35,046 bases of DNA from an uncultured Bacteroidia bacterium. GTDB taxonomy: Bacteria; Bacteroidota; Bacteroidia; Bacteroidales; UBA932. The notes under the pieces were generated by a model. It was given only the letters and a program-made list of their open reading frames with translations. It was not told the origin of the DNA and searched no databases. Both the position numbers and the translations under genes were made by a program. The stretch is taken from the NCBI GenBank assembly GCA_902788175.1, contig CADAJF010000022.1, positions 1-35,046 of the forward strand, in the 5' to 3' direction. Below, piece after piece: positions 25,040 to 32,040 of the stretch (position 1 is its first letter; every line of letters starts with the position of its first letter).

Positions 25040-26119
25040 TTATTTTACCGAGAAGGCGAAGGTGCAGCGGCTGGTGTAAGTTTGACCGGGACGAAGCACC
25101 ACGGAAGGCCAATCCGGCTTGTTGGGAGAGTCCGGATAGTGCTGGGTTTCCAGGCAGATGGCGCTGCGGTGGCCGTAAGTGATGCCTTTCTTGCCAGTTA
25201 CGCTGCCGTCCAGGAAGTTGCCGGTGTAGATTTGGAGACCAGGCTCGCTCGTGTAAAGCTTGAGGTCTATGCCGCTTTCCGGGCAGTAAAGCTCGGCCGC
25301 CAGTTGGGAGAGGTCTCCGGCGCTGTCCAGACACCAGTTGTGGTCATAGCCCTTGCCGTTTTGCAGTTGGGTGCAGGGGGTATCCAGCTCTTCTCCTATG
25401 CGCTTGGGCGTGGTAAAGTCGAAGGGGGTTCCGGCCACGGGCCTGATTTCTCCGGTGGTCATGAAGGTGCTGTCCACGGGGGTAAAATGGGAGGCGTTCA
25501 CCCACAGGATGTCTTCCGTGATGCTGTGGGCGGCGGGGTTTCCGGAGAGGTTGAAGTAGGAGTGGTTGGTGAGGTTGATGATGGTGGGAGCGTCTGCCGT
25601 GGCCTCATAGGCAATGTCAATGGCATTGTCCTCCGTGAGGGTGAAGGTAACGCTGGCTTTCACCGCTCCGGGGAAGCCGCTGTCCCCGTCCTGGGATTCG
25701 AGGGAGAGTTTGAGATGGGTTTTACTGGACTCCTCCACTTCAAAGAGTTTGTACTGCCAGCCTTCGGGGCCGCCGTGCAGGCAGTGCCCAAAGTTATTCT
25801 GCGGAAGCTGGTAGGTGGTTCCGTCCAGGGTAAAGCGGCCTTGGGCTATGCGGTTGGCGTATCGGCCTATTATGGCGCCAAAGTCCGTCTGGTTGTTTTC
25901 CGGGTAATAGTCTTCCACGCGGTCGAAGCCCAGCACCACATCCTGCGGGTTCCCTTCCCTGTCCGGCACCAGGATGGAGACTATCCTGCCCCCGTAGGGC
26001 GTAATGGCCACCTCCATGCCGGAGGCATTGGAAAGGGTGTAAATACCGGGCTGCGTTTCCTCTGTGGCGCAGGAGGCCAACAGCAGCGTAAAAGCCAGAA
26101 AAAGAGAGAGTCGGTTCAT
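25040..26119 (-). CDS. galM: Aldose 1-epimerase (galactose mutarotase), lipoprotein
   Basis: The start at 26119 gives 359 aa with a lipoprotein signal (FTLLLASC), so this mutarotase is likely periplasmic or membrane-anchored. Active-site signatures are GRYANRIAQGRFTLDG, HCLHGGPEGW (first His), NLTNHSYFNLSGN (second His) and ICLETQHYPDSPN with the catalytic Glu. It interconverts alpha and beta forms of aldoses such as galactose. The frame extends upstream to 26269 but would cover the TATCTTTG promoter and run into the phosphatase gene. It is the first gene of a six-gene run that continues with transketolase and the sigma factor. Confidence 0.93.
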   Translation of the reverse strand: MNRLSLFLAFTLLLASCATEETQPGIYTLSNASGMEVAITPYGGRIVSILVPDREGNPQDVVLGFDRVEDYYPENNQTDFGAIIGRYANRIAQGRFTLDGTTYQLPQNNFGHCLHGGPEGWQYKLFEVEESSKTHLKLSLESQDGDSGFPGAVKASVTFTLTEDNAIDIAYEATADAPTIINLTNHSYFNLSGNPAAHSITEDILWVNASHFTPVDSTFMTTGEIRPVAGTPFDFTTPKRIGEELDTPCTQLQNGKGYDHNWCLDSAGDLSQLAAELYCPESGIDLKLYTSEPGLQIYTGNFLDGSVTGKKGITYGHRSAICLETQHYPDSPNKPDWPSVVLRPGQTYTSRCTFAFSVK

Positions 26120-26125
26120 AACACC

Positions 26126-26133
26126 CAAAGATA
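26126..26133 (-). promoter_or_regulatory. -7 box for the galM operon
   Basis: TATCTTTG on the reverse strand, only 6 nt before the ATG. A TTG lies 20 nt further upstream as a possible -33 element. Confidence 0.6.
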
Positions 26134-26189
26134 CGGCAAATCCCGCAAATTGCCAACACCTGACCGTGAGATTATGTGGGACGCGAAGC

Positions 26190-28130
26190 TTAGCTTTTGA
26201 GGGTGAGGCAGAGGAGGGTGAGGTCATCGCTGGGGGCGGCGTCCTGGACGTGCGCGGCGACGGCAGCAAGGAGGGACTCTACCAGTGTGCGGGCATCCGG
26301 GAAGGGACGGGCGGCGAGTTCCTGCAGCACGCGGTCATTTCCAAACTCTTCGTGGACGGGATTTTCTGCCTCGTTGAGACCGTCCGTGTACAGCAGGAGG
26401 GTGATGCCGCGAAGATTCTCCAGCACCTGTCCCTGATACTGCCAGCCGGCACAGACGCCGATGGGCGTGTTGGGGATGCAGTCCATGTAATGCGGCGCAC
26501 TGTCCAGCAGCACCGGCGGATTATGACCGCAATTGCAGAACTCCAGGCAGCCGGTAGCAAGGTCCAGGCAGCCGATAAACATGGTCACGAACATGAGCTG
26601 GTCGTTCCCTTCCGACATGTTGTCGTTGATTTGGCGGGCTATCTCCGCGGGGGGAAGTCCCTGCTTCGACAGCAGACGGAAAAGGTTGCAGGCAACGGCC
26701 ATGAACAGGCTGGCCGGGATGCCCTTGCCGCTCACGTCGCCTATGCAGAAATGGAGCTTTCCGGCCTGGATAAAGTAATCATAGAGGTCTCCGCCCACTT
26801 CCTTGGCGGGGCTCATGGAGGCGTAAAGGTCTATGTCTGTCCTGGAAGGGAAGGGCGGGAAGGTGCCGGGCACCATGCTCATCTGGATATGGCGGGCAAT
26901 CTGCAGTTCACCTTCTATGCGCTCCTTTTTGGCGGTGGTGGCAGTTAGTTCCTCCACATAAGTCACAAGGGAATTCTGCATGTCCCCGAAAGAGTGCGTA
27001 AGAAGGCCTATCTCGTCCATTCTGGTCACTTCCGGCAGCTTACTGTCGAATTTTCCGGAGGCAATGACCTGGGTCTGGGTGGCCAGGCGGCGCAGCGGCT
27101 CCAGCATCTTTCCGATAAGACGCGAGAACACAAGGAACATCAGGAGCAAGCCTCCCAGCACAAGGGCAATCACCACATTCTGAAAACGCCTGAAATTCCC
27201 GAAGATATCTTCCTGCGAACATACGATGGCGACGCTCCAGCCGGTGGTCATCATGGGTTCGAAGAAAACAAAGCAAGGCTCCCCGTCCAGATTGATGAAG
27301 TGCATGCCTTCCTTCCAGCTTAGCATGTCCTGGCCCAACTGCCACATTTCCTGGTCCTGCTGCACCAACTGCTGGGTAAAGACGGTCTGGTAGAAGAGTT
27401 TATCTGGATCCGGGTGTACCAGGAAAGTGCCGCCACGTCCTACCAGGATGGAATATGAATTGGGATAGGGCTTGACGGCCGATATAGTCTGCGACAGCCA
27501 TTCCAGGGAAATATCCAGGGTGAGCGCTCCCACAAAAGAACCGTCGTTGCCGATAAGGGGCTTACAATAGGAGACAGTCATGCGGGAGTCCATGGTGTCG
27601 TCGCCTTCCTCCTGGTCCGTGTAGGGTTCTGTCCAGCAGGGCTGGCCCAGGAGTTTGGGCAGCAGATACCAGTCCAGATAGAAGTACTGGTATTGGTCAT
27701 TCCCTTCCTGCTGGGTGTACACCACCCCGTCCATCCGGTTGGAATAGGCGGAGAAGTAGCGCCCCTTGGAGGGGAAGTAATTGGGTTCGAAGGAGATGGA
27801 GCAGCCGTTGAGGAAAGGATTGTTCAGGACTACGTTCCGGGAGTATTCCATCATCCGGTCCGGGTTGTCCAAATCCTTGTAAATGAGCCATTCCAGATTG
27901 TCTGCTGCTATCTGTACGTCTTCCAGGATGCCGTTGACGCGCAGGACGGTATTGTCCAGCTCCCTCGAGGCGCCCCGGATGGCTTCCTGGCGGACAGCAT
28001 TGCGGGAGATGACAAAAACGTAAACCAGCGCAGCCAGGAAGATAGCGGCCGCAAAGAGCACGATCCACAAGCTCAGGCGCCGGCTCAGGGAGCGGCGCAG
28101 GTCTAAAGCGGACAGGTGGATCTTCTTCAT
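26190..28130 (-). CDS. Membrane sensor protein phosphatase (Cache-HAMP-SpoIIE/PP2C)
   Basis: This 646-aa protein is built as a receptor. A membrane helix at about 21-43 (LWIVLFAAAIFLAALVYVFV) is followed by a large extracytoplasmic Cache-like sensor domain to about residue 300 (MTVSYCKPLIGNDGSFVGAL is a dCache-type strand). A second helix (VVIALVLGGLLLMFLVFSRL) and a HAMP linker come next, then a SpoIIE-type phosphatase. Its metal-binding acids are visible in AKEVGGDLYDYF, CIGDVSGKGIPASLF and APSDDLTLLCL. SpoIIE enzymes dephosphorylate Ser/Thr on proteins such as anti-sigma antagonists; no such partner is in the window. Its start overlaps the stop of the solute-binding-protein gene by 4 nt (ATGA), so production is coupled. 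Confidence 0.92.
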   Translation of the reverse strand: MKKIHLSALDLRRSLSRRLSLWIVLFAAAIFLAALVYVFVISRNAVRQEAIRGASRELDNTVLRVNGILEDVQIAADNLEWLIYKDLDNPDRMMEYSRNVVLNNPFLNGCSISFEPNYFPSKGRYFSAYSNRMDGVVYTQQEGNDQYQYFYLDWYLLPKLLGQPCWTEPYTDQEEGDDTMDSRMTVSYCKPLIGNDGSFVGALTLDISLEWLSQTISAVKPYPNSYSILVGRGGTFLVHPDPDKLFYQTVFTQQLVQQDQEMWQLGQDMLSWKEGMHFINLDGEPCFVFFEPMMTTGWSVAIVCSQEDIFGNFRRFQNVVIALVLGGLLLMFLVFSRLIGKMLEPLRRLATQTQVIASGKFDSKLPEVTRMDEIGLLTHSFGDMQNSLVTYVEELTATTAKKERIEGELQIARHIQMSMVPGTFPPFPSRTDIDLYASMSPAKEVGGDLYDYFIQAGKLHFCIGDVSGKGIPASLFMAVACNLFRLLSKQGLPPAEIARQINDNMSEGNDQLMFVTMFIGCLDLATGCLEFCNCGHNPPVLLDSAPHYMDCIPNTPIGVCAGWQYQGQVLENLRGITLLLYTDGLNEAENPVHEEFGNDRVLQELAARPFPDARTLVESLLAAVAAHVQDAAPSDDLTLLCLTLKS

Positions 28131-29068
28131 GGATGCAAATCTTCAATGGTGACGGGATGATTGATCTGGCCCCCTCGGAGCATCAGCTCCGACGCCTGGC
28201 GGACCATATCTTCGCGCAGGCGGAATTCCCGCTGCCCGCTGTCCGGGTCCAATTGGAGGCGAAGGATTTCATCGAGCATCAGGCGCTGGAGTATGGGATT
28301 GGTGGCAATGTTGTTGCGCCTCACATAGTCCATTACGATGGAAAGGGCCTCCTCCGGGTGCTCTGCCGCATACTCCCAGCCCCGGCGGCTGGCGCGGGCA
28401 AAAGCCTCTACCTGGTCCTTATGTTTGCGATAATACTCCCGGGTAACGTACAGACCGTCTTCCTGGACGTTGTAGCCGTGCTCCGAGAAGCGGTAAACGC
28501 CTTCTTCTTCCAGGGGGATGCCAGCCTGCAGGATGCGGTAATACTCATTGTAGGACATGGCCACCGAAGCATCTACGGCACCGGCAATGAAAAGGTTCAC
28601 GCTGCTGGCGGCCTTCACCCAATGGTAGTCCAGGCCGGTTTCATTCATTATGCACTCTGCCAGTTGGGTAAAGCCGGCCTGCCAGATGGCCACCTTGGCA
28701 CCGGGCATCTTCAGGGGATTCTTGCCCCGGCGGGAAACTATTACCAGGGCATTGTTCATGGAGGTTTGCAGCAGGTTCACCATGGGGATGCCCTCGTCTA
28801 TCATTTGCAGTGCCTGGGCCAGCTGCAGGGTGGTGGCGTGGCTTTTATTGGAGCGGATCCGTTCCATGGACGACTGCGTGGCATTGGGGTGGACGATGAG
28901 CACCCGGACGCCTTCCTCCGTATAGAAGCCTTTTTCCTTGGCTACGTAATAGCCGGCAAACTGTGCCTGGGCCGTCCACTGGGGCGTAAAAACGATGGGC
29001 TCTCCCTCCTGGGCAAAAAGCGGAAGGGAAAGCGCCCAGAGGGCCAGCAGAATAAGACAATGTCTCAT
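28127..29068 (-). CDS. THI5/NMT1-type solute-binding protein
   Basis: From the ATG at 29068 this is a 313-aa exported protein with signal MRHCLILLALWALSLPLFAQ. The mature part has the SsuA/THI5 fold signatures VFTPQWTAQAQFAGYYVAKE and KGFYTEEGV, then GAKVAIWQAGFTQLAECIMN. Relatives bind pyrimidine precursors of thiamine, sulfonates or taurine for ABC importers. No permease or ATPase gene is adjacent; instead the gene overlaps the Cache-SpoIIE phosphatase gene by 4 nt, which suggests that the protein presents a ligand to that receptor. An ATG at 29080 is an alternative start, and the frame further upstream (TTG at 29098) lies across the -7 box and is rejected. Confidence 0.85.
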   Translation of the reverse strand: MRHCLILLALWALSLPLFAQEGEPIVFTPQWTAQAQFAGYYVAKEKGFYTEEGVRVLIVHPNATQSSMERIRSNKSHATTLQLAQALQMIDEGIPMVNLLQTSMNNALVIVSRRGKNPLKMPGAKVAIWQAGFTQLAECIMNETGLDYHWVKAASSVNLFIAGAVDASVAMSYNEYYRILQAGIPLEEEGVYRFSEHGYNVQEDGLYVTREYYRKHKDQVEAFARASRRGWEYAAEHPEEALSIVMDYVRRNNIATNPILQRLMLDEILRLQLDPDSGQREFRLREDMVRQASELMLRGGQINHPVTIEDLHP

Positions 29069-29087
29069 TTTAAAAAGCATCGGCTCA

Positions 29088-29095
29088 CAAATGTA
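29088..29095 (-). promoter_or_regulatory. -7 box for the solute-binding protein / phosphatase operon
   Basis: TACATTTG on the reverse strand. It lies 13 nt from the opposing aldehyde dehydrogenase box, so the two promoters overlap back to back. Confidence 0.6.
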
Positions 29096-29107
29096 CAAAA
29101 AAAAGCG

Positions 29108-29115
29108 TATTTTTG
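29108..29115 (+). promoter_or_regulatory. -7 box for the aldehyde dehydrogenase gene
   Basis: TATTTTTG, 12 nt before the ATG at 29128. It is divergent from and interleaved with the solute-binding protein promoter. Confidence 0.6.
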
Positions 29116-29127
29116 TTTCATAAAAGG

Positions 29128-30519
29128 ATGAATATGGCCATGGAAAATACTACCCCTCAAAGGATTGAAGAACTGGTGCACCTTCAACGGGCTTTTTTTG
29201 CCACCGGCACTACGCGCGAGGTAGCTTGGCGTATCGGGCAGTTAAAGCGCCTGGAAAAGGGCCTCCGGAAATGGGAACAGCCTCTTTGCGATGCCCTCTG
29301 GCAGGACCTGCACAAAAGCGCAGAGGAAGCCTTCCTCACGGAGCTGGGCCTGGTGTACGGAGAACTGGGGGAAGCCATCCGGAAAACGCGCCGCTGGGCC
29401 CGCCGGAAGCGGAAACCTACGCCAGCCACCGTTCTGCCCTCTTCCAGCTACATAGTACGCGAGCCGCTGGGCTGCACGCTGATCGTGAGCCCCTGGAACT
29501 ACCCTGTGCAGCTGCTGCTGAGTCCGTTGGTGGGGTGTATATCGGCAGGTTGTACCGCAATCCTGAAGCCTTCTCCTTACGTTCCGGCCGTTTCGCAGGT
29601 GCTGGAAAAACTGATTGCCGATACCTTCCCGCCCGAGTACGTAGCCGTGGTGCAGGGCAACCGGGAGGTGAACGGGGAACTTTTCCGGCATCGCTATGAT
29701 CTGGTGTTTCTGACCGGCAGCCCTTCGCTGGGAAGGATTGCCATGGCGGCGCAGGCACCCTATCTCACGCCCATGGTGCTGGAACTGGGCGGTAAAAGCC
29801 CCTGCATCGTGGACAAGGAGGCCGATCTTCGCCTGGCCGCCCGCCGAATAGCCTGGGGGAAGTGCCTCAATTCAGGGCAAACCTGCATCGCGCCGGATTA
29901 CCTTTTCCTGCACAGGGACATCAAGGATGCCTTTATAGAGGCTTTTCGGCAAGAGCTGAACGCGCTGTATCCGGAAGGCACGGAGCACTCCGACAAGTAC
30001 GTCCACATTGTCAAGGAAAGCGCTTTTGAACGGCTGGAGAGCTATCTCGCCGATGGTCTGGTAGTGGCCGGCGGACGCCATGACAAGGCCCGGCTCTGGA
30101 TGGAACCCACGCTGCTGGACTGCGTCTCCCCCGATGCTCCGGTCATGCAGGAAGAAATCTTCGGCCCCATCTTTCCCATCCTCACTTTCCGGGAGCGCAG
30201 CGAGGTGCTCCGCTTTGTCGCCGGCCGGGAAAAGCCGCTGGCCTTCTATTACTTCGGCACCCCTGCCGCGGGCTGGGAGATGATCCGCCAGAGCACTTCC
30301 GGCGGCGCCTGCATCAACGATGTGATCATGCATGTAGCCAACAGCAAGATTCCTTTTGGCGGCGTGGGCTCTTCCGGCATGGGCAGCTATCACTCGGAGC
30401 GCAGTTTCCTCGCTTTCACCCATGAGCGCTCCGTCCTCAAGACCCCCACCTGGATAGACCTTCCCTTCCGTTATATGCCCTACAAGTTCATGGGGCTCGT
30501 GAAAAAACTCTTGAAATAA
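29128..30519 (+). CDS. Aldehyde dehydrogenase (class 3-like, NAD(P)+-dependent)
   Basis: This 463-aa enzyme oxidises aldehydes to acids. REPLGCTLIVSPWNYPVQLL is the cofactor-binding entry with the N of the oxyanion hole, and FLTGSPSLGR is the nucleotide loop. VLELGGKSPCIVDKEADL has the catalytic Glu, and LNSGQTCIAPDYLF has the catalytic Cys. EEIFGPIFPIL and GGACINDVIMHVANSKIPFG complete the pattern. The short N-terminus and the C-terminal hydrophobic/basic tail (MPYKFMGLVKKLL) match the class 3 (fatty aldehyde) group. The ATG at 29128 is chosen over the TTG at 29113, which lies inside the -7 box. The nitroreductase gene follows after 3 nt. Confidence 0.93.
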   Translation: MNMAMENTTPQRIEELVHLQRAFFATGTTREVAWRIGQLKRLEKGLRKWEQPLCDALWQDLHKSAEEAFLTELGLVYGELGEAIRKTRRWARRKRKPTPATVLPSSSYIVREPLGCTLIVSPWNYPVQLLLSPLVGCISAGCTAILKPSPYVPAVSQVLEKLIADTFPPEYVAVVQGNREVNGELFRHRYDLVFLTGSPSLGRIAMAAQAPYLTPMVLELGGKSPCIVDKEADLRLAARRIAWGKCLNSGQTCIAPDYLFLHRDIKDAFIEAFRQELNALYPEGTEHSDKYVHIVKESAFERLESYLADGLVVAGGRHDKARLWMEPTLLDCVSPDAPVMQEEIFGPIFPILTFRERSEVLRFVAGREKPLAFYYFGTPAAGWEMIRQSTSGGACINDVIMHVANSKIPFGGVGSSGMGSYHSERSFLAFTHERSVLKTPTWIDLPFRYMPYKFMGLVKKLLK

Positions 30520-30522
30520 AAT

Positions 30523-31170
30523 ATGGCCGACAATTACCTGGAAAAGAGGGCCGAAGCACTCAAGGAGGCCCGCCCGAAAGTGGTGCGCACGCACCCGTCA
30601 CTGGATTCGCTGCTCAAGCGGAACCGCAGTTACCGCGGCTATGACGCCGCCCGTCCCGTGACGGAAGCAGACCTGCTGCGCTTGCTGGAGGTAGTCCCGC
30701 TGGTGGGCTCCGGGATGAACGCCCAGCCCCTGCGTTTCCATTTGGTGAGCGGGGAGGACGCCGCCCTGGTGCACCCGCTGGTCAAACTGGGCGCCGCCCT
30801 TCCCGAAGAGCATCTGCCCCACCCCGGAGAGGAGCCATCGGCCTATATTGTGATTGGCTCCAGCGTAGCGGAGAACCGCATTGTGGATATGGACCTGGGG
30901 ATTGCCGCACAGAGTATCCTCTTGAAGGCCACGGAGTTAGGTCTTGGCGGCATCTTTATCCTGAACTTCCCGCCCGACCAGTTGCGCAGCGCCTTGAACC
31001 TCCCCCTGCGGCCGCTGGCGGTGCTGGGGATAGGCAAGCCGCTGGAGCGGATTTTCCTCCTTCCCGCCACCCCCGGCGACTCCCTCTCCTATTACCGCAA
31101 AGACGGAGTCCACTACGTCCCCAAACTCCAGGTGAAGGACTTGCTTTTTTTTCGGTCCTTGCCGCGTTGA
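30523..31170 (+). CDS. Nitroreductase-family flavoprotein
   Basis: This 215-aa protein has the FMN-binding N-terminal motif RNRSYRGYDAARPVTEADLL and the core VGSGMNAQPLRFHLVSGED. The C-terminal segment includes DMDLGIAAQSILLKATELGL, typical of the superfamily. Such enzymes reduce nitro compounds, quinones or related acceptors with NAD(P)H; the substrate here is unknown. It lies 3 nt after the aldehyde dehydrogenase gene and is co-transcribed with it. Its last codons and stop (LPR, TGA) fall in the left arm of a 15-bp inverted repeat, so the native C-terminus may have been altered. Confidence 0.88.
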   Translation: MADNYLEKRAEALKEARPKVVRTHPSLDSLLKRNRSYRGYDAARPVTEADLLRLLEVVPLVGSGMNAQPLRFHLVSGEDAALVHPLVKLGAALPEEHLPHPGEEPSAYIVIGSSVAENRIVDMDLGIAAQSILLKATELGLGGIFILNFPPDQLRSALNLPLRPLAVLGIGKPLERIFLLPATPGDSLSYYRKDGVHYVPKLQVKDLLFFRSLPR

Positions 31171-31297
31171 CATGCAGAATGCACAGAAGGCCGATTTTTT
31201 GCCAAGACGGCAACTAAATCGGTCTATTCGCCCAAAAACACTGCCGCGTTGGCTGCCAGAGCGCAGTAGGATGGCTTTTTAGTGTCAACGCGGCAAG
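31158..31297. repeat. 140-bp element bounded by perfect 15-bp inverted repeats
   Basis: CTTGCCGCGTTGACA (31158-31172) and its exact reverse complement (31283-31297) enclose 110 bp. Inside is a nested stem: CCGATTT/AAATCGG (31191-31197 and 31216-31222) around TTGCC/GGCAA (31199-31203 and 31209-31213). It could be a small non-autonomous mobile element or a folded RNA. No target-site duplication is evident. Confidence 0.65.
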
Positions 31298-31305
31298 AGG
31301 TTAGC

Positions 31306-31313
31306 TACCTTTG
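31306..31313 (+). promoter_or_regulatory. -7 box with no gene downstream
   Basis: TACCTTTG, followed at once by a GCGG-AAAAA-CCGC hairpin. No convincing ORF follows before the att site at 31500, so it may drive a small RNA or be a chance match. Confidence 0.35.
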
Positions 31314-31499
31314 CGGAAAAACCGCTGCGCTTATGGTACGGCTGACCTAGAAAGAGGAAATCATTATGGGCTGAATCTATCTGCGAGGGGGCCGTGTGGG
31401 GTAGAACAGTAGGTATTAAAAGAAAATATACACAACCTCGTTGCGCGTGTACTAAATTGTGTATATTTATCGTAAAAGATTGATTATCAATCTTCTCCG
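31314..31499. other. Non-coding spacer left of the att site
   Basis: I see no gene here. It holds two strong inverted repeats: AAATATACACAA/TTGTGTATATTT (31424-31435 and 31457-31468) and AAGATTGAT/ATCAATCTT (31476-31494). Read on the reverse strand both are followed by T-rich stretches, as would fit a terminator once located directly after the tRNA-Ala gene. Confidence 0.5.
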
Positions 31500-31521
31500 T
31501 GGAGGTAGTCGGATTCGAACC
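31500..31521 (-). repeat. Distal att site (22-bp copy of the tRNA-Ala 3' end)
   Basis: The 22 bp TGGAGGTAGTCGGATTCGAACC are identical to 34720-34741, the T-arm and acceptor end of tRNA-Ala(TGC). No tRNA body adjoins this copy. It marks the left end of an integrated element. Confidence 0.85.
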
Positions 31522-31570
31522 AAAAGCACATGCCCCTTCAGGAACCCTTGATTAAATGATTTCTATTGCG

Positions 31571-31578
31571 TATTTTTG
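31571..31578 (+). promoter_or_regulatory. -7 box for the remnant integrase
   Basis: TATTTTTG, 76 nt before the integrase ATG. The leader contains two tandem TTTTTGGGATA repeats (31605-31626). Confidence 0.45.
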
Positions 31579-31604
31579 CAGGTGGATTTTTTTGACTTCA
31601 ACCG

Positions 31605-31629
31605 TTTTTGGGATATTTTTGGGATACGA
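31605..31629 (+). repeat. TTTTTGGGATA repeats, left end of the island
   Basis: Two tandem 11-bp copies (31605-31615 and 31616-31626), the second followed by CGA. The 14-mer TTTTTGGGATACGA recurs at 34466-34479 near the other end. Position and sharing suggest arm-type integrase binding sites. Confidence 0.55.
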
Positions 31630-31654
31630 ATGACAGTTCTGGAGGAACCGAAAA

Positions 31655-31732
31655 ATGAAAATCAAGCGCAATGCATCGTTCAAGTTGTTCAACTATGGCA
31701 AGAACAAGGACAAATACCAGGCACCCCTTTGT
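31655..31732 (+). pseudogene. Tyrosine integrase, N-terminal remnant only
   Basis: The ATG at 31655 has a good Shine-Dalgarno site (GGAGG at 31641-31645, 9 nt away), which is rare in this phylum and common in mobile elements. The first ~21 codons (MKIKRNASFKLFNYGKNKDK) look like the arm-binding N-terminus of Bacteroidetes tyrosine recombinases. The frame then loses this character and stops within 30 codons, where the sequence passes into a barrel-protein fragment. The catalytic domain is absent. Identification rests on the short N-terminus plus its place beside an att site. Confidence 0.5.
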
Positions 31733-31967
31733 CTATTGTCGTTATGACATCCTTCCTGATGAAGATTGGTGCCCATTTGTTGGTGGCCGTCTGGGATATG
31801 CTTTCGTCCTTGACCCAGGATTTCAACATAATGCCGGTTTGTATGGTGCCCTCGACCTTGGCGTCTTACACCGAACAGACGACAAGGGAAGTAGACAATC
31901 TTATGGCATTTCCATTGAGACACAGTATCTACAGTATGTTCTGAGAAGATGGACTTCCAAAAGATAA
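31722..31967 (+). pseudogene. Outer-membrane barrel protein, C-terminal fragment
   Basis: A frame ending at 31967 encodes about 80 residues with barrel-like strands (CPFVGGRLGYAFVLDPGF; AGLYGALDLGVLHRTDD; YGISIETQYLQYVL). It has no start or signal peptide and is joined directly to the integrase remnant in a different frame. It looks like the 3' part of an OMP gene left by a deletion. A terminator follows. Confidence 0.5.
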
Positions 31968-32007
31968 CTATTAATGACAAACTATATTACCAAACATCCC
32001 CTTACGA

Positions 32008-32040
32008 AAGAAGCCACCCTCCCGGATGGCTTCGCTTTTA
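32008..32040. terminator. Two-way terminator between the fragment and the 32041 gene
   Basis: Stem GAAGCCACCC/GGATGGCTTC (one mismatch) at 32010-32033 with T-run GCTTTTA on the + strand and a shorter run on the - strand. Confidence 0.7.

Noticed and set aside
26140-26165. CACCTGACC near 26157 as a partial fourth copy of the palindromic repeat
   Set aside because: Only nine bases match copy 1; there is no ATACGTAA box and no palindrome.
29068-29128. A thiamine (TPP) riboswitch before the THI5-like gene
   Set aside because: The leader is too short and none of the conserved TPP-riboswitch motifs is visible; the same holds before the transketolase genes.
31500-31521. A possible additional tRNA gene at 31500 (and at 34535)
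   Set aside because: Only the T-arm/acceptor end is present; no anticodon or D arm adjoins, so these are att copies.
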